From contig NC_088302.1 in the NCBI RefSeq assembly GCF_032854445.1, forward strand, positions 9,667,338 through 9,731,337: a stretch of DNA of 64,000 nt, written 5' to 3'. Position numbers and translations under genes: made by a program. Positions 26,698 to 41,416 of this stretch are shown here, one piece after another. Source of the stretch: Liolophura sinensis (taxonomy: Eukaryota > Mollusca > Polyplacophora > Chitonida > Chitonidae). Under the pieces are notes generated by a model that saw nothing but the letters and a program-made list of their open reading frames with translations, was not told the origin of the DNA and searched no databases. The first letter of the stretch is position 1; every line of letters starts with the position of its first letter.

Positions 26698-26846
26698 CAG
26701 GACCCAGTTTTACCAACAGTTTGTACATGTAAGATAGTTGCACATAGGACATTGGTACAGTAATACTGACGTACAAAATATCGTACGATAATTATATGAT
26801 AAAACAATGTCGTACGTCGCTTTGTGAAACCCTACCCTGTTCTGTT
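26698..26846. mobile_element. possible small MITE-like element
   Basis: The left end CAGGACCCAGTTTTACCAA and the right end (reverse complement CAGGGTAGGGTTTCACAAAG) form an imperfect inverted pair. Inside lie palindromic GTACGAC/GTCGTAC strings. No clear target duplication is visible. This is a weak call from end similarity. Confidence 0.35.
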
Positions 26847-29800
26847 GTACCAGGCTTTATTTGGAGAAGCATTCGAAGTATGTCTCCGTCACTTTACAAG
26901 ATTTTCACGTGACCTTACATGGAAATCCCCTTTCATAGATACATGTATAGTACGTTCTGATTTCTTTCCCATATGAGATCAGATGTTTGAGTCTGAAACT
27001 AAGCGCGTTTTTCCAAGTCACATTGTTGACCAAAACACCTGTCGAATGTCCTCGATCATAATCAATATAAGATAAACATGCTAGTATGAAAATGATTAGA
27101 ATTCCAGTTTGAACCCATTGTCAGTGGTTTCCTACATCTTGGTATAACGCATACGTGTTCTTAATTTCATGTTATAGGCGTGTACATGGATAAACCAACA
27201 TTCCAATACATCAAAAGAATAACAATCCAAAGCTTAAATTCTTCCGAAAACTTGGTCAATCCGCCCATAAACTACGTTTGATATTCATAATGTCGTATTG
27301 GCTTTTTTCAATACGTTCAGTGAAAAATTTTCACAATACAATTAACTAGCGAGGAATGAACTGAGGAAAACCTGCTGCGAATGGAAAACGTTGGCTCTAT
27401 CAGTAAATGATCGATGGTCGACATTGTGAAGACTCACTAAGGAGTTGAGTTTGGGTGTTTTGTAAAGGGTGCCAGGGATGCGTGTAAGTCCATGAACCGC
27501 CTGAATTTACACGCAAAGTATGTTGTTTTCAAAAATGCAATCAAAGTACAGCAGAACTTTTATAACATGCCAGTGATATTCTATTTCATCAACCCCAATT
27601 GTTATACAGGTATCAGGAACACTGCGTTTTATAAAGGCAACCAAAGTATTTTGAAGGGAGTGAGTTGAAAGGTTGCTATGGCATTCTGGCTGGGTAAAAA
27701 ATGTTAAGTGAAATGACTACCAGATCACAAAATGGATTCAAGTTGAGTGGGCACAGATGTAATCAGCAATATTCATCTGCCACGCATTTGATCTCAAAGA
27801 CTCACATTTGGTTGACGGCCATATGTATAGATTAAGAGGCTTCTGGTCTATATATACAAACGCTCGCGAATTCAAACCATGTCACATTTTAATACAAATG
27901 CCATCCGGATAAGCCTACACAACCAAAGAATTTCGTTGACATAAGGCTAAGTAATTCACCGGCACGCTGGGTCTTGCTCGTACCTTTGCTCTAAGCTGTC
28001 AGAAAGTCGTCACGTGACTCTTATTTTAGCCCACACCCTCCCTTGGGGTCCGCTTACACCAGACGTGTGGGTGGGTATTGAATTCTACACAGGCGCCTCA
28101 TGCCAACAGAAATATGACAATTTTTAGCAAATTCGATATCAGGTCTTCCCACTATCCTAAAACGCGCATGTGCGAAACTGCGTTTGTAATGTCCAACGGG
28201 CTTTGTATTCATGAAAACTGTTACAAATGAGATGATGATTTGAAGAAACAATACAACTGTTTAATTTCCTTGAGTGCATACTTCATTGTCAATATCACGA
28301 GAATAACGATGGGAAGAGAGAATAAATGTCATACACTGTAATTTAGCGTATGTGTGAGAAGTCGGTTATGTGTCAGACAAAGGCCATGGACGGATCACTC
28401 GTAATGTGCAACATAATACGAAATGAAATGTCACCGACACCATCACAATTTTATGTAATAATTTTACGTGGTGAATTTTGTACTTGCAGTAAAAAATAAC
28501 ACTCATATCAAGATTTGTATAGATGGTATGTGAGCAAACACATGTTCCCGCACGATTCAGTTATACTGTGACTAGCCTCAGTTCTTAATTACGCATTAAT
28601 TAACAATATATTTGAGCATTGAAGCGCATAGAAAATATTTTTACCTGTAGCAGGACAGCTAAGCTTACAGGTGTGCGACAGGTGAACTGAATGACGATGG
28701 AACGGTTACCAACTACGATATTATTTTCGTCTGAAACAGAAGGAGGGCTATTAGTGCACTTGCCTGCCTCCACCTGTGAATCACCCGTGTTTACAGAGCC
28801 CTGTACGTGTTAATTTCGTGTTTGGTGTTTACGACTTGGTTCGTGTATCAAACTTGCCCGGATTTCTATGGAGGTGACTTAAAATCTTTGGTGTCAGAGT
28901 TAGAAGGTCGTGGAATAAGCGGGGATAGGTGCATGGGCAGGCCCTCGGTTTATTAACCCTTTTCAGACGATCAACACAAGTCTTACTTCGTTCCGCCAGG
29001 CTAGTCGTCAAAGGGGCATGTAGACCTAGAGTATACAATAGTCACCTCTCCAGGACAATGGTGATACACACTATATGTGCTTGACAGAATTTCTACCTCA
29101 TTACCATACAAAACCGCTAGATAAGGGTGACCAGGGCTAAGGAATACCAGACTAGAGATGCACACATGCAGGCCTGCATGTGTTAAGCTATAGTGTGCAG
29201 GAGCACTTTTCCGAGACACCAGCTGTGACTGGCGTGTTTTGACGAGGACCTGGATTTTCGAGATCAGGTGAATTTACTTGTGCCATGGCACAAAGATCAA
29301 AGTGATTTTTCCAGCGCAGGGGTATAGGTTTCCTCAGCACCCGTCACGCTTCGTTAGATGACTTAAGATTTCATTTTTACACCTAAAGTCTGACGCCCAA
29401 CGTGACACAAACCTCTTCGTAGTTCGCCAGGTATAGGCGGACTGACCTATCTAATAAGCGGTTTGTTATAACACAGGCGTTGTACAATTCACAACGAGCA
29501 GAACGGATATTGATTCGCCGGTACACGACTGGCAGCGCACCGTTGCTTCCCGAAGAAGCTTTATGCGTCTATGTATCAGGCATGTGAACTCGGTGTCCTG
29601 GTCTCTGTGTTATCATAAGTATACGAACGTGTCATAAATATTAACCAGTTCTTCTGTCAGTAGCAGAAAACGGCCGGTGAGAGATTGTATTTACCTGGGT
29701 CATAGTCAACACAGTCGACCGGAATTTAAAAAAAACAAAAACAGGGCCGTTCCGGCAGTTGGAGAACGGGAGTGCCGTGTGGCAGGGACATTACATCTGA

Positions 29801-30034
29801 CTGATTCTCCGGGTGAACACAGGTGGTTTACCGTTTCACATATTCCAGATAATTTGCGGCTCATTTTCATCGCATTTCTATGGATACGAGGATCCGAAAC
29901 AGCATCCCTTGAACTGACAGGCAGAGATAATCCTTACCGGCTTCCTCGGGTTATTTTCCTGGGTACGGTTATTTACAGGTTAGTGTTTTTCTGATCATAA
30001 TTTACCCCTTTGAGCTTTTATACACTTTATGTTA

Positions 30035-30200
30035 ATGCGACGGATCGATGTAAATGTAACGGATTGATGTAAATGTAACGGATTGATGTAAATGTAACGG
30101 ATTGATCTAAATGTAACGGATTGATGTAAATGTGACATATTGATTTAAATGTGACAGATTGATGTAAATGTAACGGGCTGATGTAGATGTGGCTGACTAA
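30035..30200. repeat. 19-bp minisatellite
   Basis: About eight head-to-tail copies of TAACGGATTGATGTAAATG, with variants in the last units (GTGACATATTGAT, GGGCTGATGTAGATG). Confidence 0.93.
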
Positions 30201-32649
30201 TGTGTGTCGTCCACACACCAGGTGTAACATGTCAACCTCATCACTTACTATTTCCCTGGGATTGAAAACTTGGCGGGCCAACCAATTAAGTGAAGAGTGT
30301 CAGCATTGTCTCCACCAAAATACACCGCAACTAAGATCATCTCATTTAAAACTTGTATGTTTTAACAGATTTCAAAGTCGAGTTCATTTGAGTTTTCCTG
30401 ATCTCGAAATTTTAAATTTTGTGCGTTTGGATATTGCATGATGCCTATTGCAATGCGTGATGATTAAGGTAACACGTCAACGCTGTATACAAACTGATGT
30501 GAGCCATCGTTTCAACACCAACAACAACAACACCAAAAAACACTTTTAAAAGTTTAACGGACAATTTAAGTTATTTAAGGACAAAGAATTCATTGCCTAC
30601 GGGCACATTTTTGAACATGGTTTTGCTTTTAACTCATGTATTCGACGCTATCAATGGTTTTGCAGGTTTAGCATATTATTTTGTCCGTGGTGAGCTTAGT
30701 CTATTGAAACCCTCTAAGGCGTATTTTCCGGTATTCGTATTGCATGACAACAAATTATTTCACGGTAATTTGTTTACGGATGAAAAATGAAGTTAAAATC
30801 TTGGTTTTATGTTTCTTCTTTCGTGTGTTCAACCGAGGTGCTATATGTAATTCAGTTATGTACTCTTTTTGTGTTGGTATTTGAAAGATTGAATCCAGGC
30901 GTGTTAGAAAAGTTTTCCTTTGAAGGCAGAGAAATTAGCCTCGTACCTCTTTACAAGTGAAAGGAAGTGCAATAAAGATCTCAGGCACACTATAGCCCAG
31001 GGACCAACAAATATTGGGCAGGCCTCTACTTTATCTTATCACCAATGAATATCTATTAGCTTACTACAAGATTTACAACAGTGTACGTCTCACAGACATA
31101 TAGGTGTCGACCGGCCAGACGATTTTATTGCCAACAATATTATATCCCTATGCCTTTATGTAGTGTCATTGAAGCAGTTTATTTTGATCCATTCGTCCTG
31201 TCAAGATAGTGAACCACATTATAGGGTATAGGAAGGGTTCATTGTTAGGGTTTGCTACTCTATCGACCAGTTTTAATTTTGTCAAGTATTGAATGTCGAA
31301 AGTTTTGGAGCTACCTGTCATTATTCACGCTCAGAACGTTCAGTTGGTGACAGTTTTGCTTGACACTTCAATGAATCACGCACCAAACTTCAAACTCACC
31401 ATCATTTACGGCGAATGTCCATGGTGTATCGAAGTCTCACCCGATCACAAAGAAAGACAAGGACAAAGTCTATAAAGGAATGGAACCTGATCCACCTCCA
31501 TCGTTTTACTTGTACATAAGAATGGGTTTTCTTGGCAAAGATTTGCGCATCTGTTTGTAGTGAGTGGTTGAAATGTTGTAACGTAAGGCTATGCTGAGAG
31601 ACTTCATGTAACAGTCACGAATGAAGCGGACAAAACTATTTAGTTTCCCATGGTATCATACAGGCAATTATAAAGACATGAACATCCTGGCTTGCATACT
31701 TTCTACAACATGATTCTGTGGTAAGTTTTTAATTCATTTTGCTCTCCTTTGCTATAAACACTTCACGAACACGAAAGGAATATATATAACTATGATGTCT
31801 TTTGATTTCTCATAAAGTATGAGTGCCCGTCTAAGTCTATGCTTGTTCGTAATATTAGTAAATTTTATCATTGTCCTCGTATTCAGGCTTCCTTGTTATT
31901 TTTCTTACACCATAATCATTTCAGTTACAAACAACGAGAAGTATGCCAGCAACATGGATTTCCGTGGAAAACACCTGTTAATTACGTTATAATCACAACA
32001 GTGGCCTAGTAGCCGTGATCATTAAAACTTGTTCTTCACAAGTTCTACCAGCTTTCAAATATCTTTAAAAGAGGGTTCCGTCAATCAGTCACATTCCCAT
32101 CATAGAATTTCTCTGTATCGAACACATGACATTTATCCCACCTGCACAAATTATCACATGACAGAGTGCAATTATGGCTGCGTCAATTTCCCTTAAAATG
32201 AAATGTCCCTAAAGCCATTTCTGATGCATTGAATTACTCAATTAACATCCTAAACACTTTGAAAATAGGTCAGACCAAAGCTTAGGGGTGTTTATGGGTG
32301 TCCTTTTGTTTTCGTGTCCAAAAAACACTCTGACTTAATTGGCCAGCACAAGAATACGCCATCTTGCGTTAAACGCCCGATACATTCATGTCCTAGATTT
32401 CTTTTTATACCTGAGAAAATGCAGCGATTAGTGTGCTAATGCAGGTAGGAAATAATGTTTCACTGTAGTCTATATACAGGTAAGTACTACCTGGCTGAGG
32501 TAAGACCCTGATTGCGCAATCCGCTTATTACAAGCAGATAAATCGGATCCGTTTTAGTGAGGTGTGGCGGGCGTGTCTCGGCAGGTTAGACTACTGTAAC
32601 TTTAATACACGAATCAAACATCTCCATTCTGAGGTCAAGAAGCGTGGAG

Positions 32650-32671
32650 GTGGGGGGGGGGGGGGGGGGGT
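32650..32671. repeat. poly-G run
   Basis: An uninterrupted guanine homopolymer of about 20 bases. Its length may be unreliable in the assembly. Confidence 0.9.
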
Positions 32672-34945
32672 AAAAATTGAACAGAAGTGGATATAACCCA
32701 TTTTGTCAAGGCATTTGCTCTCATTCGTTGACCTGTCCATATACGATATGTTTCCACAGCTTGTAGAAAATGAATCAAAATTAAAAAAAAGTGTCTTTTT
32801 TCATAAACCTAAACCTGCGGACTTCGGTGGAACAGATTATCTCTGTGTTTTTACATACCATATCAGTATTTGTCTATTATTTTCGTCCACAAGTAAAGCC
32901 TTTTGAATCTCCAGGGCATAAGCACAAGGTTAAGTATATTGTTATTTAAAGTCATTTAGATAGACTGATATAGACGATGGATTTAACTGTCAAGCTTTGA
33001 TTACTTTCAGGGATAAATGACCTCGCGATCCATGTACTTAAGCCAGTACTATCTTAACCAAGCGAAACGAAAGACGTACACTTAACCAAACATTATTTTA
33101 AACTGCAGACTAAGCAGGGTAATTTACCATTCAGCCATTTTTTCAGCCAGTGCTGAAAAAAAGAACAATTGACAATTGCATTCACCAAAAGTTGTTTTCG
33201 TACAAATCAATAACAGTTCAGGTAATCATTCGTAAAGCAGTTGTCATGGAGCTGTGAAGCTGTGGCCTTAATATCTGTATATGCATACAATTCGGCAGTG
33301 GTATCGAATGTGGACGAAACAGATGCTCAGTTCACCGTCAGTGAACGTATGCTGCTCGTATGTTCCTCAGCAAAACATACCTATGGCACAAAAAATTAAT
33401 TTAATTTCGGATTAGATCTTTTTTGACGTCCCAGAGCCGATGACCTATACTAGTGAAAGCTCTCATCTGACACTGAGATATGTCACTAACCTCTGAAGCG
33501 TCGAGTCAAGAGCTAATTTAACAAACATAATTCATGCTAATAAACCTTGTTATGAAAATAGAGAGCTGCATCAAACCGGTTACAGGTAGATCTACACTAT
33601 ACATAACGGGACTTTAAGACGTAATGGCATTTAAATTCGTGTATACGGGTTTTTACTCATCCTAACCTGTGGAAGGATAAGCCATTTAGCGGCTTAGCTT
33701 GTAGACATTGCTAATGTCCCTGAATGGATCTGTGCATAACAGTTATGAGCTTAGGCGAAGCTTGCGAACCCGCTGTGTCAATATTACACACTACTCAGCC
33801 AAAGCTCTTATATAATTTATATACACGTCAGCTCGGTTTATTACCTGGTCCAGCTACAGACATACCCTATATTCACACAAGGCCCATATGCCTTCCAGCT
33901 ATTCCAGCATATCTGACGCACCTGACAAATGATGTTGTCACGGACGTGTATATATGAGGCCGTTATTTTTATTTTTTCACGATGTGTTTTCAATTCACCA
34001 ATGACACGTTGATGTACACAATGTAGTTATAAAACTTCGGTCCGTGTTTTGGGACAATCCGTTTTGAAGACAAATCATGTAAGCAATTGATTACGAAAAT
34101 TAAAGGATTAGCATAATTGCACAACTGAACTTTAACATCTTACATATCTCAGAAGGCATAGGCTGAGTAGTTATCAGTACTTTATATCTTTGGGAGAAAT
34201 TTACATATGCTCATATTCAGTGCAGCATGGAGACTAGGTTGAGCTTTTTGTATTATTACACATAAAGAATGAACCAAAACATATACCTACATAGGACATT
34301 GTCCACACGTATTAATGCTATCTTCCATCTTTTTTTTGAAAGAAATGAAGTTATCTGACACGTGCACAATAAGTTTCAGACATAGGAAATAGCATCACGA
34401 AGAACGTGGGGCACTTGAGTTATATTTAATTGGTGTGCTGAACACCGCTACAACAAGCTAGCTCCTTGGTCTGAAGGGGATATGAATGCCTTCTGCCAGG
34501 TACATCCAGACCTGCTCGCAGAAACCGTTTACCGTACTTCGTACTCTTCGTAAAGTGATGTATTCTGTAATGGCGATTTGTGTGTGCATTTCTTACGTAT
34601 GCAGGACACCATGCAGAGAAAGGATATTGGCTCTCTGAAGCATTTACAGATACTGTCGAATCTCCAGAATAATAATGGCTTCCGAAAGATCGTTTATGAC
34701 AAGAGATGTGCTCATTAACTTTGCATCCCATGACATCATAATATAAGACACGATGAATATTTGAACCGCCACCAGCTTATCTCCTTCTCAAAATCTAGCC
34801 TTTGTTTCACAGGAACATTGTTTCGGTCATAATTCTCTTTCAGCCACGAGTTAAGCAACAATATATTGTTATGTGTGAAATATATATTGGAATAGATCCT
34901 GCTACAGAGTTTATATTCTGCCTAGTTCAGTTAATTCTTTTTCTG

Positions 34946-34992
34946 TGATTTTTTTTTTTTTATTTATTTATTTATTTATTTATTTATTTTTT
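34946..34992. repeat. T-run and (TTTA)n microsatellite
   Basis: A T homopolymer followed by TTTA repeats. It could be the reversed AAAT tail of a SINE, but no family body is recognisable next to it. Confidence 0.85.
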
Positions 34993-37900
34993 GTATTCTT
35001 AGACGTATATTTCACGGTTTAGTTTATCTATTGCTAATATTCCAGTGCATACCCCGTGTGACAATTAAAGCTTTACGACTGGTTTTAAAAGCGGCTGCTA
35101 TAGAAACAGTTGCTTTAAACCCAGAAAGGGCTGCCCAATGTCTATTTAAAGGATAAGGACACACTGGCAGTAACGCAGAACCTTGGACCCTTTCTTTTGC
35201 TATATACGTCTATTCTTTAAAACAGTAATATCAAGTATGGGACATAGCCAGTACCACTGCAGTTTTATCATAACCCACATTTTGAGCCTCATACTATGAC
35301 CTTTTGGGATCATTACTGGTAACTGTACGTTGCTCCAATAGCAAGGACGTATAACACTATAACGTTGTTAGTATATAGTGAATAGGCGCCTATGAACAAG
35401 GTTGATGGGCGATGTCTATTCATGTGTATCAAAAATACACCTGAAAACATGGTGTAATTTAAGCCTTTGAACATGACATGTGACTTTAAACTTAGACGAG
35501 CTGTATTTCAGCAGAGGTTATTTTTGCCCCCCTGAAGTTGAGGAACACAGATAGGTACGCTAGATAAACTCTGCTGAGTATCGGTTATCCATAGGAGATG
35601 CTCTTGTCACGCGCTGAGTTGTCTTTACCTCCTGAAAATCCTGTTTCAACTTGGGTACTGATGGGGAATATCAAATGTTTTGACGACATAAATCATGTAA
35701 TTTGGTCCATTAAACTAAAGATCACGGGGAATTTGATACAGTGCAGGCCGAAAGAGTGATACTGATTGACGGCACAATATTTGCCCTGGCATTCTACTGC
35801 AAGCGGCTTATACTATTCTTAATCAATACGAGATTTTAATCAACAATATAATCCAACAGTCAGCTACAAATTATATTAAAAGCAGAATTGAAATTTGCAT
35901 TTTAATGAACTTTAATAAAATCTTGTCTAACCAGCTGTTTCTTTGATTTGGGATGTGTAAAGTTTCAGATAGCTGGACGATTAGTGAGGTGGAAATATAA
36001 ATTTAGTTCATGTTTCTGGCTCCGAGGAAAGTTTCATTTTGAAATGTTTTATCTGAAATCATTCGGTGTCATGGTATCTTCTGCTTATAAGTTGATTACT
36101 AATTAAAAAAGATCATTTACACATTTCTCAGTTATTGTACACTGTTTTTGATGGGATCTTTACTTGAGTAAGTCATTGAAGTTGTATATATGAGGTGGAC
36201 ATGGTTCTATGATTTTTTTTAACAAAATGTCCCATTTTATGAAATAAAAACCGCTCTTGTACACTTTCCACGCATGTAGGAAACGTGTATTCAGTACATG
36301 ATTTGCGTCAAGCAAGCCTGAAATGCAAAAAAAGACTTACATGAGACACAAAAAGTCACACATTTGTATAAATATCACACAGAGCACTTAAGTGGTTGCT
36401 ACCTTTGATTCATCAAATCGTGTACCGTAGTTGCTATTAACGTGTTTCTTTGGTCTTTTACATGACTATGAAACTGTATTACCTCTCTCCATGCATGGCT
36501 TGTCGCGCGATATGTTACGTGATTATATGTATTATCTGCATATTAAGGCAACTATAAAACATGCATGCAAGGTAGGCATACTACGGCCTTTAAATGAATG
36601 TAAATTCAGTCGTTCGACTGTTGCATATATATATAGGTTTACTCTATTAAGAGTTCTGCGTATATTACGGCTAAGAACACTAAGATGAAGAACAGTTTAG
36701 CCATTCTTTTGACAGCGTAAGCGTTCTAGATAAAGAAACAGTTACCTCTCCATCCGCATGGATAAAATATATTTCTCAGTTGCTCATCGAGCCTTGCTTG
36801 ATGTACAGTGAATACAGCTTTTTTGAAAATGCGTCATTAAATATATAAAGGTCTTGGATTTATTTTTGCCGGATTTAAGAAAACAATCGTATACTATATA
36901 TAAAGATGATTGCAACCACCATGGTACACATGTCTAGCATGACACCAAATATACTGTTCGACTTTAGGTCACATGCTTACGTAAAACAGAGCCCGTAGAG
37001 AACCTTTATGATTTATATATTTTTTTTGTTTTCATTACTACATTGAGTAAAACAACATATTCAGTAAAAGAAAAAACGTTGAACCTAAAGATGTCTGTAG
37101 CAGATAATAGCTGTCAATCCAAAAATACGTCTCCGTCACTACTAGATGATCTAGGAACATGACGCTGAAGGCTTTTTATATCTTCTTATCAAGATGGGAC
37201 AGTGATTGCATCTCAGTTATAAGTAAATCTCGTACATTTACAGTGACGAGGAGTTGAGTTGGAAAATGTCGTTAATCAAATGAAGGTGTTCCTTCGGGTG
37301 TTTTCAAGGAGAAATGACTTCCTCGACATTCCCAATATATAGTCAGTTTCAGTTCTTCGACGAAGTCAGACATACATTAATGCTTTAGCGTAAAATAACA
37401 GTTTAATATAATCATGAGGTAAACATCGCTATATACCTTTTTCTGTAAGCTCCAGGTTTGAATGCTTAGCCCCTATTGTTGAGAGAACACCTAGGGCTAA
37501 CTTGATAATCACGGAACACTTTTGTTGAAAAGACACACAGTTAGACTTTGCTCTCTAGCTTACTCACTTTGTATATTTAATGAATATTTTGATACATCTG
37601 TAAAGTTTCTGGTAACTCGACATTTATTCACGCGGAACTGATTATTACTTCAGCCTACTATTTTCAACCTTCTATGCAACCTTCCAAATGTTTTTGTTCG
37701 GTGTTCTTGGTATCTTAAGCTTATTAGGTGACATTTGTGGGATTAGTAATTAAAATAAAGTTATTTTCCTTTACTCGTCTAACACTTATTTTCCTCCAGA
37801 TTAACCATGATGATGTGAATACATGTGTATACTATTTGCTGAATGGACATTAAAAATACCCTTCCTTTCACACGGGAAATGTTGTTTACTCACAACAACA

Positions 37901-38784
37901 AGGACATGTATGGTGGGTTAACCCTTCCACTTGCAAATTGATGTTTACTTAAAGAATTCGCATAATACCGTTTGGTAAAAAAAATCCAAGTTCTCTTGCA
38001 CTTTTTCAGAGAAGCCTCAGACGACAATGGACGGTCACATCACTCTAAAGTCAGGACTTTGACTCGTATGCACAATGAAGACATGTTACACTTTCATGTG
38101 AACTTGTCGACACGAAAGTCAGCCTCTGTCAATGGAAATTTAAAATTATAATTTTTTACTTGATTTAAATTTCAAAACCTGTTTTTTGTAATTGTCAGGT
38201 ATAGAAGGTGAGTTATGAAGGTGGGTTCAGTCAGTGTGAAATAACAAAGGATATTTTCTATCATGTTGATCGTGACCTGTCCAACAAAAGCTGCAAAACT
38301 TGCTGTAAACAAGAAGCCGTGAGCTTCTCATATATGATACTTTTTGGGAACTACTCTATGCAAGAATAAAAGAACATTTCGAAAACTTTGTTATGAATTT
38401 AGAACACAGATAAACCCATTCGTCTGCTGAAGGAAACAGCCTACCCCAGAAGAAAAAATAAACAAAATGATCGGTTGTTCATAATTTATGTAGGCCGTCT
38501 CTATTATTTGCTCTGAAATTTGCCATCTATATTGTCCGATATCTATATTGCGTCTTATAGATTTGACATAGACATATTCTTTGACACTGACCAAATCGAT
38601 GAACACAAAAACAAAATGACAGAATTTATTCATTTACTTATGTATTTAGTTCGTGTTAAGGCCATGGTCATGATTTTTTAACGCACTCTTTGGGACTCGG
38701 GTTTATTAATAAATGAATCCCAATGCCTATAATACACCACAATCGTTAATGTAAGAAATACACTCACTTAAGGCTGCAGTCGAG

Positions 38785-38850
38785 TCAGTTGGATTCGAAC
38801 CCACGACCTTTTCGGCCTAGGTTCGATCGTCATCGGAATTAACCAAAGAG
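38785..38850 (-). repeat. tRNA-like B-box relic
   Basis: The minus strand reads GGTCGTGGGTTCGAATCCAA, a good Pol III B-box-like string. No cloverleaf can be completed upstream, so this looks like a SINE remnant rather than a tRNA gene. Confidence 0.4.
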
Positions 38851-41023
38851 AGTGCCACGAGTAATGTGAAGAACCCAGTGGGCTGACACTTTGCATCGTT
38901 AAAGAAACAAAATGATTATTTTTATATCGTTCTTCAAACATTCGGATATGATTACATTCTACAAGACCTTTTCAGTAGTATTTTATTCATCAACATAATT
39001 TGAATTTTCTTTAAAACACTGATCTTCACGTATATGTAATTCTACTCATTAGAATTAAGAGTCGTAACCTTCGCTATGGCCATCCCATTTTTTGTGTGTA
39101 TCTTGGACATGATGAAATAGTAATGCAGTGGTTCAGACAGGTAAATAATATTGGATTATTATAATATCCGCATAGCATTGCAGTATAACTCTTCGTTCTA
39201 AGCCGACCAGCTCTAGTTTAGGACAAGAAGCATACTAAATGGGAAAATTGGTCATATTTTAGTTTGCAGATTTCAAAATACAAGCGTTTCCAGACGTCAC
39301 ATACGCCTATGCATTAGAGCATGCGCAAGGACAGGTTGTTAGGGCTGTCAAAATGGAGGCATACTAACATGTCTAAATGTTGTAACCATTTCTCCACGGC
39401 GTCCAGAAGGTAGCTAATGTAGGTGAAAATGTAACATCAAAATTACCGTGGAATCAATAACTCCTACAGCTGCAGGCATGCAAGGCGTGTTTCATATGCT
39501 GCTCTAATTTATATAACCCTGCTAAGTAGATCTGTCTCTCATTTTCATTTCGTGCCATGCTTCGTTTCAAGGTTAAACATGCTGTGGTTGAGAGGAACAT
39601 TGATTAGTTCAGCGCTCTCCTGCAACAGGAGGTAAATATTGTAGATCACGCTTGGTGTCAACAAGACAGAATATCGATCAGAACTTTGCTGTACCTGTGC
39701 ACTGTACCTTTCAACAGCTTTGTCCATGTTGCTCTTACCTGGTAGGATGCGTGTAAATTTGCTACACAGACCTGCGGAGCTATAACAGGCCTAAGTGAGT
39801 GCATATGTTACCCACATTGGTCCTGAACTGCGACAAGCACGGTGTTATGTTATGAATAATGCATTGTGTTTGCCCCCAGGGTTTGCAACAGCGGCTGTGT
39901 TTATTGCAAGAGGAAACCGGTTATCAGTGTGCCCAAAATACCACGGCCCTAGAACAGTGTTGAAATTACTGCTTAATATGTTCACGCGTCACAACAACAA
40001 CGACGTCACCTCATACGGTTGGCTCATATGTTACCTTATAAAATCATTTTGCTTCATAAATATAGGATATGGAATAAAAGAAGACCTGACCGAATGATTT
40101 AAGTGAAGTACATGTATTAGATGAGTTAATGGCTGAAATGGCATCGCACTGGAGCCTGCAAGCCTAGGGAATAAAAAATTGATGCTTATCTTAATAACGT
40201 GACTCAAAACGCCGCCATTTTGTTTTCATGTCTGTCGTACTTGGCATGGAAATCACTGAATATTTAGTGCTCTACACAGCCAGCCAGGGAAGACTTATAT
40301 CAATGATTTGATACCACTGAATAGGCCTACATGTTCCAAGTCTGATGTAACGAATTCAAAGTAGGCTAAGGCAAGTTTATTGAGCATAATGCCCTTTGCA
40401 CTGTGGACACAGTGATAACTGTTGACCATACATGTATATTAAAGAAACGAGATATATGCCAGTGTGTAAATTTGAAAAATTTTGGTTTGACATACGGCAG
40501 CAATGATTCTGCTGACTAAATTTTGCTTTAGGACTGCACAGTTATGGCGTCCCAAATTGCCCAGTCAACAGTAATGGGAGATAACTCTGCATACAGTTTT
40601 TTATCCAAGCGTACTGAGTACCGGTACGTGTGAGGGGTGTGACGAGTTTCACAACTCACAGTGTAAATACACGAACTTTACGAGCTACACGTGGTCTACA
40701 TTTAGCCCAACCCACGAGTACGCCAATATATAGCCTGAGCTTTCTGTCGTTACAGACATCCTGTGGTTAACAAGAGACCTATTGTTGTGCTAAAAACAAA
40801 CCACAGCGCACGGGTACACATATATGTGTGATATTCAAGGTTAACATATTGTGTAGATTTGAAACAAACCCCCTTGACGAACCAATCGTAAACCTTGTAG
40901 ATATTTGTGAAACACAGTTATATTAGCTCTAATGAACATAAACTTATATTTAGTGACTAGATTCGCACTTTAGAGGACGAGACCTCTAAACAATGAAAGC
41001 AGGCATCACTAAGTAGACCACTT

Positions 41024-41416
41024 AAAACTATGCATAGATATACTTTCATTTATTTTTTTAGATTTTTTTGGAAAGAATTAAAGACGCTAAAAGATTTGAC
41101 TTCTAATGTGGGCTTTATGGACTATACTATCAGCGTTTAGGAGCTCTGACGTCACATGAAGTTTATCCAAATCTAATCATCACACTGAATGTTGGAATAA
41201 CTCGATTTACTCATGAGTGAAAGATTACTGAAATAATGTTCCCAAAAATTCCTTCCTTCTGGTAAACATCAGGAAAAAAGGTGATGTGACGTCAGAGTTC
41301 CTGGATACTGCCACTACGGCTAATGAAGCCCACCATAGTTTTCAAATATTTGAATGCCTTTCAACACTCTCAAAACATCTGAAAAAATAAATGAAAGTAT
41401 TTTTACGCATAGTTTT
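41024..41416. mobile_element. MITE-like element with long terminal inverted repeats
   Basis: The left end AAAACTATGCATAGATATAC pairs with the right end, whose reverse complement begins AAAACTATGCGTAAAAATAC. Similarity continues inward through ACTTTCATTTATTTTTT, a GTGGGCTT block and CTCTGACGTCACAT, giving arms of roughly 130-140 bp around an unpaired centre. There is no coding capacity. It would be a non-autonomous DNA transposon. No convincing target-site duplication is visible, so the superfamily is not assigned. Confidence 0.8.

Larger units (their letters stand above)
25822..30034. other. intergenic
   Basis: Contains the R1 copy at 26372-26642 and a possible small inverted-repeat element at 26698-26846. 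The 105-codon frame at 29677-29994 has no recognisable motif. No gene is supported. Confidence 0.5.
30205..41023. other. intergenic, nearly featureless
   Basis: AT-rich DNA with only simple sequence: a poly-G run at 32650-32671, TTTA repeats at about 34960-34990 and a tRNA-like B-box relic near 38790. The short open frames here carry no motif I recognise and show no supporting splice context. Confidence 0.5.

Noticed and set aside
29677-29994. A 105-codon plus-strand gene
   Set aside because: It does not start with a conserved segment, has no recognisable domain and no supporting signals.
38785-38850. A tRNA gene on the minus strand
   Set aside because: Only the T-arm-like part is present; no matching acceptor stem or A box can be found.
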